Shown here one piece after another: positions 16,863 through 25,755 of a DNA stretch of 64,000 nt. The notes below the pieces were generated by a model. That model had not been told where the DNA came from, made no database searches, and saw nothing but the letters and a program-made list of their open reading frames with translations. Where the stretch lies: assembly GCA_016200265.1 (NCBI GenBank), contig JACQFE010000021.1, positions 37,317 through 101,316 of the forward strand, given 5' to 3'. The position numbers and the translations under genes were made by a program. Source of the DNA: Planctomycetota bacterium. GTDB taxonomy: Bacteria; Planctomycetota; Phycisphaerae; UBA1845. How positions within the stretch are numbered: the stretch's first letter is position 1; every line of letters begins with the position of its first letter.

Positions 16863-18791
16863 TTGAAGCCGGCCGATCCCGATAAGGGCTTTCCCGACTC
16901 CGCGAATCGTGGACTCCTGCGATTCCTGCTCATCCTGGCAACCCTCGCTTGTTACGCCAACGCACTACGAACGCCATTCATGCTGGACGATCCGATTAGC
17001 ACGATTGACGACGCACGAATCCAGAGTCCCTGGCGATCGATTGCTCAGAACTTCCAACCGCCGGAAACAACGATTACGGGCCGGCCGGTCGTGGCGCTCA
17101 CGTTTGCGATCAATTACCTTGTCGGCGGTCGCGATCCGCTGGGATACCACATCATCAATATCCTTCTGCATATCGCATGCGCTTTGCTGGTGGCCGCAAT
17201 CGCGGAGTGGGCCCTGTCCTCGGCGGCCGTTCCTGAATACCTGCATGCACGATGTACAGGGCTGGCGTACGTCCTCACCCTGGTCTTCGCGACTCATCCG
17301 GTTCAAACAGAATCCATCACGTACATCGTTCAGCGCACTGAATTGATGTGGTCGCTGTTTTTCTTGGTGACTTTGTACTGTTGCATTCGTGCATGGGACA
17401 ATCGTTCGGGCTTGTGGACCGTGGCGGCTGGTGTTGCGTGCTGGCTCGGCGCCGGCTGCAAGGAGAATATGGTTGTCGCACCTGTGCTGGTGCTGCTCTA
17501 TGACTGGGCCTTTGTATCGCTGCGGCTGAGAAAGTCGCTTCGCGAGCACTGGCGACAACATACGGTGGTCTTTTCAGGATGGCTCCCACTTGCCTGGATT
17601 GTCCTGCACGGCGCTCGGCACAGTACGGCGGGTTGGGGTTTGAGCGTCTCGTCGATGGATTACTTGCGCACACAGATGGGTGTCATTCTTGGATACGTGC
17701 GCCTCGTGATTTGGCCTACACATCTCGTTGCCGCCCGTTTCCTGACTCCGGTCGGCTCATGGGTTCAGTGTTGGCCGCAAGCCCTGGCAGTGATGGGAAT
17801 GGCCGTGGGATCACTCCTGCTCTTTCTCCGCCGTCCGGCGGCCGGATTTCTCGCGCTCTGGACGCTCATCATTCTCGCACCGACGTCCAGCGTTGTACCG
17901 ATCGTCTCGGAAATGGCCGCGGATCGTCGAATGTATATGCCGATGATCGGCGTCATCTGGTATCCAATATGGGGTGCGTACCGATTATTTCTGGATCCCA
18001 AAGTGAAGCCTTTCACTCTCGTGTGGATCCGATACGCTGAGTCCGGATTGGTCCTTGCCACGGTACTGGCGTTGGGAAGCCTGTCGTATTGCCGAAATCG
18101 CGATTATCGCAGTGAGCGCACGCTGTGGGCGGATATCGCGGCCAAGCAGCCGGAAAGCGTCGCGGCAGTGTTCGGATACGCAAAGGCGCTGGTCGATGAC
18201 GGCGACACGGATGCCGGCATTGACCAATTTGAGCGTGCCCTTGCGCTTTCACCCGAACATTACATGACATTGCTTCACTACGGGCAGGCGCTCAAAAAGA
18301 AAGAGCGGATTTCCGATGCCGTCGCACTCCTGCGCCGGGCAGTGCTTGCGAATCCGAATTACGCAGAGTCGCAATACTGGTTGGGGCGCGTGTTGGCTCA
18401 GGCCGGGAATCACGAAGAAGCGATCCTACATCTTCGCGAGGCCATCCGATTGAATCCAGAACTCGTGGGCGCGTTCATCGATCTTGGGGCTGTGTATTCG
18501 ATGATCGGTGAAACCATCAAGGCGGTCGATCTATTGCAGAAGGCCGTGGCGCTGGACCCTCGAAACGCCGATGTACATTTCAATCTCGGGGCACTTTGTC
18601 GGGCGGCGGGGCGAAGTGACGACGCCCGCGCGGAATTCGAGAAAGCTGTGGAGCTCGATCCTTCGGATGCCGACGCGCACTTCCAGCTGGCTGAATTGCT
18701 AGGTCAACTGGGCCAAGTCGAGGCCGCGAGACATCACTTTGAGATTGCGAGGCGGCTCAATGCCAGCCCGACCTTGATGGAACACCCATGA
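16863..18791 (+). CDS. TMTC-like multi-pass membrane protein with C-terminal TPRs
   Basis: 642 aa from a TTG start; no ATG lies before the first membrane helix. About ten transmembrane segments occupy residues 18-410. The first periplasmic loop has the acidic pair expected of GT-C transferases (FMLDDPIST), followed by TGRPVVALTFAINYLVGG, the R-P-hydrophobic motif characteristic of eukaryotic TMTC and bacterial relatives. From about 435 to the end there are roughly six tetratricopeptide repeats (YAKALVDDGDTDAGIDQFERAL and so on). TMTC proteins are lipid-linked mannosyltransferases, so protein or surface O-glycosylation is a reasonable guess. A paralogue lies at 20263-22410. Confidence 0.82.
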   Translation: MKPADPDKGFPDSANRGLLRFLLILATLACYANALRTPFMLDDPISTIDDARIQSPWRSIAQNFQPPETTITGRPVVALTFAINYLVGGRDPLGYHIINILLHIACALLVAAIAEWALSSAAVPEYLHARCTGLAYVLTLVFATHPVQTESITYIVQRTELMWSLFFLVTLYCCIRAWDNRSGLWTVAAGVACWLGAGCKENMVVAPVLVLLYDWAFVSLRLRKSLREHWRQHTVVFSGWLPLAWIVLHGARHSTAGWGLSVSSMDYLRTQMGVILGYVRLVIWPTHLVAARFLTPVGSWVQCWPQALAVMGMAVGSLLLFLRRPAAGFLALWTLIILAPTSSVVPIVSEMAADRRMYMPMIGVIWYPIWGAYRLFLDPKVKPFTLVWIRYAESGLVLATVLALGSLSYCRNRDYRSERTLWADIAAKQPESVAAVFGYAKALVDDGDTDAGIDQFERALALSPEHYMTLLHYGQALKKKERISDAVALLRRAVLANPNYAESQYWLGRVLAQAGNHEEAILHLREAIRLNPELVGAFIDLGAVYSMIGETIKAVDLLQKAVALDPRNADVHFNLGALCRAAGRSDDARAEFEKAVELDPSDADAHFQLAELLGQLGQVEAARHHFEIARRLNASPTLMEHP

Positions 18792-18944
18792 TGACGCAAT
18801 ACCCGGCGCCGTCGTGCTATTACTTCCCGGACACTTGCAACATCATGAAGTAGTTAAGTAGGCTACTGCACGCAAGACGTGTTCGGAATAAGGCCAAATT
18901 TCGCCGATTACCCGGAAAGAAACATGCTCGTTTTGCCGGTGAAT

Positions 18945-18956
18945 TCTTGCTATAAT
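18945..18956 (+). promoter_or_regulatory. Extended -10 promoter TGCTATAATG
   Basis: TATAAT at 18951-18956 preceded by TGC gives an extended -10 element. A start site near 18963 would leave a 35-base leader to the GTG at 18998. No good -35 is present, as expected for an extended -10 promoter. It would drive the two-gene operon 18998-22410. Confidence 0.55.
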
Positions 18957-18997
18957 GATTCCGCACATGAAGTCAGGTGCTCGCGAGGAATCATACG

Positions 18998-20266
18998 GTG
19001 CGAACCAGTCAACAACATGATGTTAAAACCATGGGCGCAAGTAGCGCCTTTGGCCTCATTTGTTTCGTATTCGCTCTAAGCATGGTGATTTCAATTCGAC
19101 CCGTCGTAGGCCAGCAAAGCCGCGAATCGAAACGAAACGAAGACCAAGCCATTGGAAGTCCGAACCCGGATTCTGACGAGCCACATATGGACGACAAGGC
19201 CGCGTCGAATCTTGGCAAACTCAACGGCTCGCTAAGAAGCATTGATTGGGAAAATGAGTCAAAGAATGCGAGTCAAGCCATTGCCAAAGTCTTTGAACGC
19301 AATGGCTGGAACGATGAGTCTCACCGCTTCGCGCGCGACGTCGCGGTCAAGGTGGCGGCGATCCCACCGTGGGACCTAAATGGACGCTTGCAGGTCGTCA
19401 CCAGCGCGGTGAAGGAACGATACGATCTACCCAGCGAGGCCGCGGATCAGTTCCGATCCAAGATCTTCCGCGAAGTGGTCAGTTTGGTTGTGCGAAATGC
19501 AAAGTCGATCACGGAGACGACGGCAGAGGCCGTTCAAACAAGACAAGCTGGAAAGCCATTCACAAGCGAGCAAGTTGCTCGATGGTGCAATGAATCGACG
19601 GAGTTTCTCAAGGATGGCGCGCAAACAGCGGAGCGGCTGGTCAAAGAGCTTGAGGCCGCTGTCCCGCCGGAGAAGCGCGATCAATTGCACAAGGATTGGG
19701 AGAGTTACGTCACCCGGCAAAACACGATCGATTTCATGATGGAAAAGTGGAAGAAGGGAGATTGGGATCCCTCGCAATGGGGCATGGATGCGGACCCCAT
19801 CCAAATGAAAAAGCCGCCGTTTCCGACTGACGACGTGCCGTCACTCACACGATCCCGCCCGGACGAAGCCGCGAGAATGGACGAACCACCAACGCGTGAA
19901 AGAAAACTGTGGAACAAAGGCGGTGCTTCCGTGACCGTGGCCGGGCCTCCGGGTTCGGCGGTGAAAGTTGACGACTCGCATTGGGACCCGAACGATCCGC
20001 CGACGTGGGCCGCATACGTTCGATTCACGCGAAAGAAATATCAATTCGATCCCGCGCAATCATCGAGTGCCGACTCGATTCATGCGGAATTGCTGGAACG
20101 AGCGACCGCCTATCTGATGAAGCATGCGGATACGCTGGGGAGCGTGCCGGTCGGCATGCGGGCGCAGAATTCCGAATTTGAGCCTATTCGTCAGCTCTTC
20201 GCGGAACTTAAGGATCGACTTGAATTTCTGCCGACCACGGGTCAGCGCGAGACGAACGCACGGTGA
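18998..20266 (+). CDS. Exported protein of unknown function, coupled to a TMTC-like gene
   Basis: 422 aa from the GTG at 18998, which has GAGGA 8 bp upstream and lies just downstream of the TATAAT; a GTG at 18977 is possible but less supported. Signal peptide or anchor about 15-38 (AFGLICFVFALSMVISI). The rest is hydrophilic and helical with charged segments (KELEAAVPPEKRDQLHKDWESYV) and a Pro-rich linker near 270-300. No family recognised. Its stop overlaps the GTG of the next gene by 4 bp (GTGA), so the two products are probably made in fixed ratio and may work together. Confidence 0.7.
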   Translation: MRTSQQHDVKTMGASSAFGLICFVFALSMVISIRPVVGQQSRESKRNEDQAIGSPNPDSDEPHMDDKAASNLGKLNGSLRSIDWENESKNASQAIAKVFERNGWNDESHRFARDVAVKVAAIPPWDLNGRLQVVTSAVKERYDLPSEAADQFRSKIFREVVSLVVRNAKSITETTAEAVQTRQAGKPFTSEQVARWCNESTEFLKDGAQTAERLVKELEAAVPPEKRDQLHKDWESYVTRQNTIDFMMEKWKKGDWDPSQWGMDADPIQMKKPPFPTDDVPSLTRSRPDEAARMDEPPTRERKLWNKGGASVTVAGPPGSAVKVDDSHWDPNDPPTWAAYVRFTRKKYQFDPAQSSSADSIHAELLERATAYLMKHADTLGSVPVGMRAQNSEFEPIRQLFAELKDRLEFLPTTGQRETNAR

Positions 20267-22410
20267 ATTCATCTTCGTTGTCCACAAATCGCAGCCTACA
20301 AGTGACCACATGGAGCCCGCGACTATGCACGCTCGTGATAGTATTGGCGACGCTTGCCGCCTTCGAACCTGTTCGGCACAACGAATTGGTCTGGGACGAT
20401 CAACAGAATCTGATCCTCAATGACGGCTGGCGAGGGATCGATGCCTCACACTTGCACTGGATGTTCACGACGTTTCACGGCGGACATTATCAACCCTTAA
20501 CTTGGCTCTCGTTCGCGGTTGAATACGAGCTATGCCGCGGGCTGAATTCCGTTGCGATTCATAATACAAATGTTTTTTCCCATACACTGAACGCTCTACT
20601 CGTCTTCGCTTTCGCGCGCTGGGTTCTACGCATTGTCTTTCCGGATGTAGAGAACAAAGTTAATGCCGGCGCGTTGATAGCGGCCCTGGTGTTCGCCGTT
20701 CATCCGCTTCGCGTGGAGTCCGTGGCGTGGGCGACGGAGCGCCGGGACGTGCTGAGTACATTCTGGTTGCTCCTCGCGACGTTACTGTATATCCGGTACG
20801 CGAAAAGCAAGAGCAAAATTGAGCCATCGGGGTCATCGCGCTCAGCGACAATTGCATTCGGCATGTCGGTTGCGTGCTACATCCTTTCGCTGCTGAGTAA
20901 GGCGTCGGGCATGACGTTTCCACTGGTCCTCCTCTTGCTCGATTGGTATCCGCTTCGGCGTTCGATTCGTTGGCGCGTGTTCGTCGAAAAACTGGCATTC
21001 GTAGTTCCCGCGGGAATCGCGGCGGCTATCGCCCTGACGGCGCAAAAATCCGCAGGCGCTTTTCAAGCATTGGATTTCGACGCCCAAGGGCTCGGTGGTG
21101 CAGCCTTAATGCGCATCACCCGAGCCGCATACGGAATTGCTTTCTACCTTGCGAAAACCGCATACCCAGTCGGCCTTTCGCCGCTTTATGAATTGAATCC
21201 AAATGCAAACGCACTTGACGTGCCTTTCTTGATTTCGGCGATTGGAGTCGCGGTTGCTATGATTGCGGTCTGGGCGGTGCGTAAACGAATTCCAGGTTTC
21301 ACGGCCGCGTTCACCTTGTATGTGATCATTCTGCTGCCTGTTTTGGGACTCGCTCAGAGCGGACCGCAGTTGGTCGCGGATCGATACAGTTACCTTTCAT
21401 CCATCCCGATTGCAATTCTTGCCGGTGGATTCGTTGTCCAACTCGTTCGACCGTCAACGAGCAGCAAATTCATAAGGCATTCAGGTATCACGATTGGTAC
21501 GATTGCTGCACTAGCAATGATTTTTCAAACGCGACAGCAAGTCGGTGTCTGGCGAGACGGGTTGAGTTTGTGGAGCAAGGCAGTAGATCGAAGACCAAGT
21601 ACCGGGCTCGCGCAGGCCAATCTTGCCATCGAATTGAACCAACGAGGACAGTTCCAAGAAGCTTGCGAGCATTCAGAGCGAGCGCTGCAGATCCTTCCCG
21701 GTAATCTGGCCGCACACACCACGTTGGGCAAAGCCTCGCTGGCATTGGGCGATTTTGCGACGGCCAAAGAGCACTTGCTCGCGGCGATTGATATCCGCGA
21801 ACACCTCCAGAAACCGGATGCGTCCACATTCGCAGCTTTGGGCGAGACCTTCGCGCAGCTTGGCGATCCGAATCGCGCGGAGCAATTCCTCGATACCGCG
21901 CGAAAGCTGGAGCCGAAGTGGGGGTTGAAACTTGCTCATTTCTACGTCAATCAAAATCGAGTGGACGATGCCCATCACGTCCTCACAGAAGTCCTCACTA
22001 AAGAACCCGAACAGGTTAGGGCCCTTTTGCTTGGAAATATGGTTAAAAAAGCGGGTCGAGTTGCCACTGCAATCGAAGTCTGGAACGCCGGACTGGCGCG
22101 TTTTCCTCACGACGTGAATTTACGTGCGATGCTGGCGTGGACGCTGGCGACGACTCGCGATGATGCACTTCGCGACGTGGATCGCGCCCTCGAATTGGCT
22201 TCATCGGCGGTTCAGGATTCCGCAGGGAAGTGTGTCCGCGCCGGCGAAGCGCAGGCCGCCGCCTATGCCGATCTTGACCGCTTTAATGAGGCTATCCATG
22301 AGCTGGAGAAATTGCTCGACGAGCGTTCTCGCGAAATGTCCGACCACGATCGGGTGCGTATCTTCGTCGCGATCGAAAATTATAAGAACAAGACGCCAAC
22401 GCGTGAGTGA
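20263..22410 (+). CDS. TMTC-like multi-pass membrane protein with TPRs (second copy)
   Basis: 715 aa starting with GTG inside the 4-bp overlap with the preceding gene. Roughly ten membrane helices (residues 15-410). The first loop has VWDDQQNLILND, the acidic GT-C signature, then HYQPLTWLSFAVEYELCRG, equivalent to the RPLT motif of TMTC. Another TMTC-like block is HPLRVESVAWATERRDVLS, a conserved loop. TPR-like repeats fill residues 435-710 (NLAIELNQRGQFQEACEHSERAL). Paralogous to 16863-18791 but diverged. Presumed glycosyltransferase of the GT-C superfamily; acceptor unknown. Confidence 0.82.
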   Translation: MNSSSLSTNRSLQVTTWSPRLCTLVIVLATLAAFEPVRHNELVWDDQQNLILNDGWRGIDASHLHWMFTTFHGGHYQPLTWLSFAVEYELCRGLNSVAIHNTNVFSHTLNALLVFAFARWVLRIVFPDVENKVNAGALIAALVFAVHPLRVESVAWATERRDVLSTFWLLLATLLYIRYAKSKSKIEPSGSSRSATIAFGMSVACYILSLLSKASGMTFPLVLLLLDWYPLRRSIRWRVFVEKLAFVVPAGIAAAIALTAQKSAGAFQALDFDAQGLGGAALMRITRAAYGIAFYLAKTAYPVGLSPLYELNPNANALDVPFLISAIGVAVAMIAVWAVRKRIPGFTAAFTLYVIILLPVLGLAQSGPQLVADRYSYLSSIPIAILAGGFVVQLVRPSTSSKFIRHSGITIGTIAALAMIFQTRQQVGVWRDGLSLWSKAVDRRPSTGLAQANLAIELNQRGQFQEACEHSERALQILPGNLAAHTTLGKASLALGDFATAKEHLLAAIDIREHLQKPDASTFAALGETFAQLGDPNRAEQFLDTARKLEPKWGLKLAHFYVNQNRVDDAHHVLTEVLTKEPEQVRALLLGNMVKKAGRVATAIEVWNAGLARFPHDVNLRAMLAWTLATTRDDALRDVDRALELASSAVQDSAGKCVRAGEAQAAAYADLDRFNEAIHELEKLLDERSREMSDHDRVRIFVAIENYKNKTPTRE

Positions 22411-22458
22411 GATACGATCGATCGAGATCGGATCACAGTTGGATGTCGAAACTGAGTA

Positions 22459-22824
22459 GTCGTCCCTGAAAAACTCTGCATTCCTGCCACATTTTAGGTG
22501 AATTTGCGTTTTGCGGGTGGTATATTTTTGCCGGAAATCCTCTGCCTGAGGATGAAAAGCTTGCAAAATTGGAATGGATTCCATGCAACCCAAACCGCAA
22601 TTGCGCGATTCGTTCGAGTTGTTTCAATCGCATTTCGATCAATTGCTCAATCCCCGGCATGAGCTGATTCGACTGGCCCGGAAGATCAGCTGGGAGCGGT
22701 TCGAGGCGGCGTTTGCCGGGCAGTATTCGCCGGACATGGGAGCGCCGGGCAAGGCCACTCGGCTGATGGTCGGCTTCCGCTCGTCCGGCACTCTGCGGAT
22801 AAAAGCGACTTTTTCAGGGACGAC
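22459..22824 (+). mobile_element. Internally deleted IS5-type element (MITE-like, 366 bp)
   Basis: Left end GTCGTCCCTGAAAAACTC at 22459 and right end GACTTTTTCAGGGACGAC ending at 22824 are near-perfect inverted repeats. Between them are the first about 70 codons of a transposase followed directly, from about 22774, by the last about 50 bp of the element. TA stands on both sides of the element. The right-end sequence matches the element end at 63860-63910, which shows the parental IS is present in this genome. Confidence 0.85.
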
Positions 22825-22837
22825 TAATTTAGTTTGA
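22574..22837 (+). pseudogene. Truncated IS5-family transposase N-terminus
   Basis: 87 codons. MDSMQPKPQ...LLNPRHELIRLARKISWERFEAAF and DMGAPGKATRLMVG are the N-terminal domain of IS5-group transposases. After MVG the frame jumps into the IS right end (GFRSSGTL) by a deletion that removes the catalytic DDE core. Cannot be active alone but could be mobilised in trans. Confidence 0.85.
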
Positions 22838-23148
22838 ATTGCCTTTTCCGCTGGCGGAAGTTGATCCTTCAAACTCAGAAGCTTTATCCGTTGCGGATTC
22901 ATTGGCTTCCTCTCTGGTTGTTTGCGATGCTCTGTTCGAACGCAATCTTGCTTTGGCAGCTCGATTGGGTTGCCTGGCCCGCGACGACCGGAGACTCACC
23001 ATCACGCTCGTCGGCCTGCACTCTGTGTCTCTTGCGTGAATGATGCTCGAGATTCTGATGCCTCTACGACGACATCGTGCATAACATGCTCTAACTGCGA
23101 TGATGGTTCCGACATTGTGGCGGGCCATTAGTCGCCAGACTATTTTCC
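22825..23148. other. Gap with no convincing gene
   Basis: Several short open frames exist on both strands, but none has a ribosome-binding site, a recognisable motif or a typical length. I see nothing firm here. Confidence 0.4.
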
Positions 23149-24273
23149 TTATCCTCCCGCCGGAACGGTAAGCATCGGCCCCATTCCGGAAACATCCGCG
23201 GATTGCAACAGGAATAGATAAGTGAGAAGCGAAAAGGTTCGCTTGGAGCGAAAATCGGAACGCGGGATGTAAAACCAGTATCCATTGTGATGCACTTGAA
23301 CAAATGCATTCGTCACCGGCAGTTTGCTACACTGGATATCCAGCCATTTCGCCGACGCATTCTGCTCCGCTGGGGTGCCCGGCAAAACCTGGCCGCTCTT
23401 GAGATGATCTGCAGGCGGCGTGAACGACTCCGAAAGGGCAAACATCGTTCCTAGCAATGAACGCGTTTGCAACGCCAGCTCGTCATCGGCTCCTCGATTC
23501 GGCTTGTTCACCAATTTCAACTTCGGGTGTCGCTGCTCCATGCCGAGAATTTTTCGCCCCTCGCGGGCAGCCTCCGAATTCGCTTCAGCCTCTGGAAGCG
23601 GTTGCAAATATGCGGTCCTTTCCTTGGCATCGTATTCCAAGGAAAAACGCAGGTCGCCTCGATCCTGCAGAGACCGCAACAACTCAGTGACACGGTTAAA
23701 GGGCGTGGGATCAAAGTTCTCGTTGGTTCCGACATCATACACAGGTGCGTTCGAGACGCCGTTTATCCGCTGGACGCAACAATCCATCACGCGATCGATG
23801 GGCCAGCCAGACTCGGCCAGGTAGATCACTGTTGCCGGCGGAATGGGCGCCATCAAACGATCGGCAAACTCGCGACCCTGGAGCGGGGCGTAAGTAATAG
23901 TCGGCCGATCGCTGAAATCGAGATTCAACTCTTGCTTCCCGTCCACGACTGCGTCGTGATCGAGGCCGTAGACGGCACGTAATGCCGCACTTCGGATGGG
24001 CTTCAAAGTGTAATCATAATGCCCGAACATACCGCCTGCCTTGAGCTCATACTGACTGAGCATCGACGTAATTTCGAGCCAGTACGTCGGCTCGCCGTAT
24101 CGCAAGCGGACGATGTTGAGGAGAAGTTGTTCACTTGCCGATTGAGCGCCCGATTCGTTGTAATGGAATCGATCGCCAGGCATCACTCGCGGACCCAGGC
24201 TCTTGCAACCTGCGACCATCGACAGGATCGAGACAACGACGAAGAATTGCATTCGTATTGTAGAGTAATCCAT
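23149..24273 (-). CDS. Large lipoprotein of unknown function
   Basis: 374 aa from the ATG at 24273, which has GGAAAG upstream; an in-frame ATG at 24297 is weaker. Lipobox SMVAGC places the lipidated Cys at about residue 23. Mature protein begins KSLGPRVMPGDRFHYNESGAQSASEQLLLNIVRLRYGEP, a conserved opening seen in outer-membrane-associated lipoproteins of unknown role in several phyla. The C-terminus contains FVQVHHNGYWFYIPRSDFRSKR. It is the most downstream gene of the minus-strand island. Confidence 0.75.
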   Translation of the reverse strand: MDYSTIRMQFFVVVSILSMVAGCKSLGPRVMPGDRFHYNESGAQSASEQLLLNIVRLRYGEPTYWLEITSMLSQYELKAGGMFGHYDYTLKPIRSAALRAVYGLDHDAVVDGKQELNLDFSDRPTITYAPLQGREFADRLMAPIPPATVIYLAESGWPIDRVMDCCVQRINGVSNAPVYDVGTNENFDPTPFNRVTELLRSLQDRGDLRFSLEYDAKERTAYLQPLPEAEANSEAAREGRKILGMEQRHPKLKLVNKPNRGADDELALQTRSLLGTMFALSESFTPPADHLKSGQVLPGTPAEQNASAKWLDIQCSKLPVTNAFVQVHHNGYWFYIPRSDFRSKRTFSLLTYLFLLQSADVSGMGPMLTVPAGG

Positions 24274-24394
24274 GCGATTTGATCTTTCCAAATTCATATA
24301 CCTGTGCGAAAAAATTCCTGAAATTTCCTCACATGCCCAATGCTGCCCGCCGCCGGTTATCCACCGAAAAGCTGTTTCATTTCGATGGGGGACG

Positions 24395-24616
24395 CTAGAC
24401 GAACAGACTAATCAGCAGAGCCTCCATAAGATGGGCCGCGGCGTTGGAGATCCCTTCACTCACGCCGCCCACTACATTCGAGAAAGCACCATCGGAACTC
24501 GTACAACCCGCAGCCGTCACGAGAAATAGAGCGGCTACTACGATACCCGGAGCGCGGTGTCCGCGCCGAACTCGATCCCTAATCCTCTCACACGCTACTT
24601 GAACGCAATTCGACAT
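24395..24616 (-). CDS. Small lipoprotein
   Basis: 73 aa from the ATG at 24616, with AAGGAG 7 bp upstream, which decides the start over the longer open frame. A hydrophobic segment ends in the lipobox LVTAAGC; the mature part is only about 35 residues and ends in a second hydrophobic stretch (AHLMEALLISLFV). Role unknown. It lies between the 374-aa lipoprotein and a membrane protein on the same strand. Confidence 0.6.
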   Translation of the reverse strand: MSNCVQVACERIRDRVRRGHRAPGIVVAALFLVTAAGCTSSDGAFSNVVGGVSEGISNAAAHLMEALLISLFV

Positions 24617-24684
24617 GGACAACTCCTTTGAGCCAGCCAAGAAATGGAACAATTCCAGCAAGAGGTTCTCATGTCAGCCCGCAA

Positions 24685-25383
24685 TTAGCCTTTGCACACC
24701 GGTAATTCAATCAGAAAAGCGATTGTGACGATGAAAACAAGCAACGCGACACATCCCAGGCCGTTTCGCACTTGCCGCGCTGTAAATGTCCCGGTGATGC
24801 CGCCGAAAAATAGAACGGAAGCGAACATGAGCGTGAGCAAAACATACTTGCTGCACGCCTGCCCGGCCGTCTGAGCCGCGATGTTCAACTTGCCTGCTTC
24901 TTCTCGAAGGTGCTTGGCGCTCTGCTCTTCAGCGAGAATATACTCGGGTCTCTGAAGCGGACCTGCTACTTCGGGGTTTGTCAGCACTCCGGCCGCGAGG
25001 CTCGCATCGATCGCCTTGCGCAATTGTGGGCGCATTTGTGCGTAGATGGCGTCACCAGTCTCCTTATCCCTCTGTCGAAGTGCCGCCCAGTACTCAATCA
25101 TCACGATTCCGTCGAACGTCCGCAACTGGAGCGCGACGATCGTGTCTTCCGCGGCTTGTCGCTCGGCAGTATCGGCCGCGGATTGCTTGTTGCTTTGGAC
25201 GCCTCCCCATTGCCTGGCCTGATAACCGCACCAGGTCGAGGCGAGCGTGGCCAGCGACAAGATGATGGCCAGCGCCAGCTCGAGTCGGCCGCGACGGTTG
25301 TCCTTTTCCACTGCAGCGAGAACTCGCTGCAAAAGAGCCTCAGTGTTTTGTGCTTCGGTCGGCGCCGATTGCGATTCGTTCAT
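24685..25383 (-). CDS. Three-TM membrane protein of unknown function
   Basis: 232 aa from the ATG at 25383. TM1 at about 35-52 (LELALAIILSLATLASTWCGY), a long soluble helical loop (55-165) rich in Ala, Gln and Glu, then two adjacent C-terminal TMs (YVLLTLMFASVLFFGGITG and GCVALLVFIVTIAFLIEL). The loop probably faces the periplasm. No motif identifies an activity. Likely co-transcribed with the lipoproteins downstream. Confidence 0.7.
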   Translation of the reverse strand: MNESQSAPTEAQNTEALLQRVLAAVEKDNRRGRLELALAIILSLATLASTWCGYQARQWGGVQSNKQSAADTAERQAAEDTIVALQLRTFDGIVMIEYWAALRQRDKETGDAIYAQMRPQLRKAIDASLAAGVLTNPEVAGPLQRPEYILAEEQSAKHLREEAGKLNIAAQTAGQACSKYVLLTLMFASVLFFGGITGTFTARQVRNGLGCVALLVFIVTIAFLIELPVCKG

Positions 25384-25530
25384 CACGCGTTCCAAGAATA
25401 CCGTTTCCGGCTGATTCGTTGTTCACCTGGGCGTCGACGTTGCTCTTACAGTTCTACTAAGCCATGAGTTACTCCAGTCCGAACTGGGAAATCATCTTGC
25501 GAAGCGTCCGGGTTAAAGAAGGCCGGAGCA

Positions 25531-25755
25531 TCAATCCGAAGCAGCTTTCTTCGCAACAGCTTCCTCAAAGGCGTACTTCGCGTCAGCCTTGCTGCCCACG
25601 TTTGCCTCCTTCAATTCAACTGTGACCCTGGCGATCTTGCCGGTGAACTTGTTGTCCCCTTCTTTGTAGTCATCGGTCACTGGCGTTTCGCCGTCCTGGC
25701 CGACATCCGCGCCTTCATCGGCGGAGAATATCATGGCCTGCGCATGCTCGATCAG
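25531..25755 (-). pseudogene. 3' fragment of a sulfatase gene
   Basis: IEHAQAMIFSADEGADVG, then TPVTDDYK and FTGKIARVTVELK, is the extreme C-terminal domain of the long S1 sulfatases seen at 25752-28154 and 33277-35787 (compare MEHTIPILLQFDESFDIG). The homologous frame runs without a start codon directly into the last codons of the sulfatase upstream. Only about 75 residues of this third long sulfatase remain, so it is a recombination scar rather than a gene. Confidence 0.7.

Noticed and set aside
22839..23039. Plus-strand 66-codon frame with protein-like composition
   Set aside because: No start signal or family match; left as unassigned gap.
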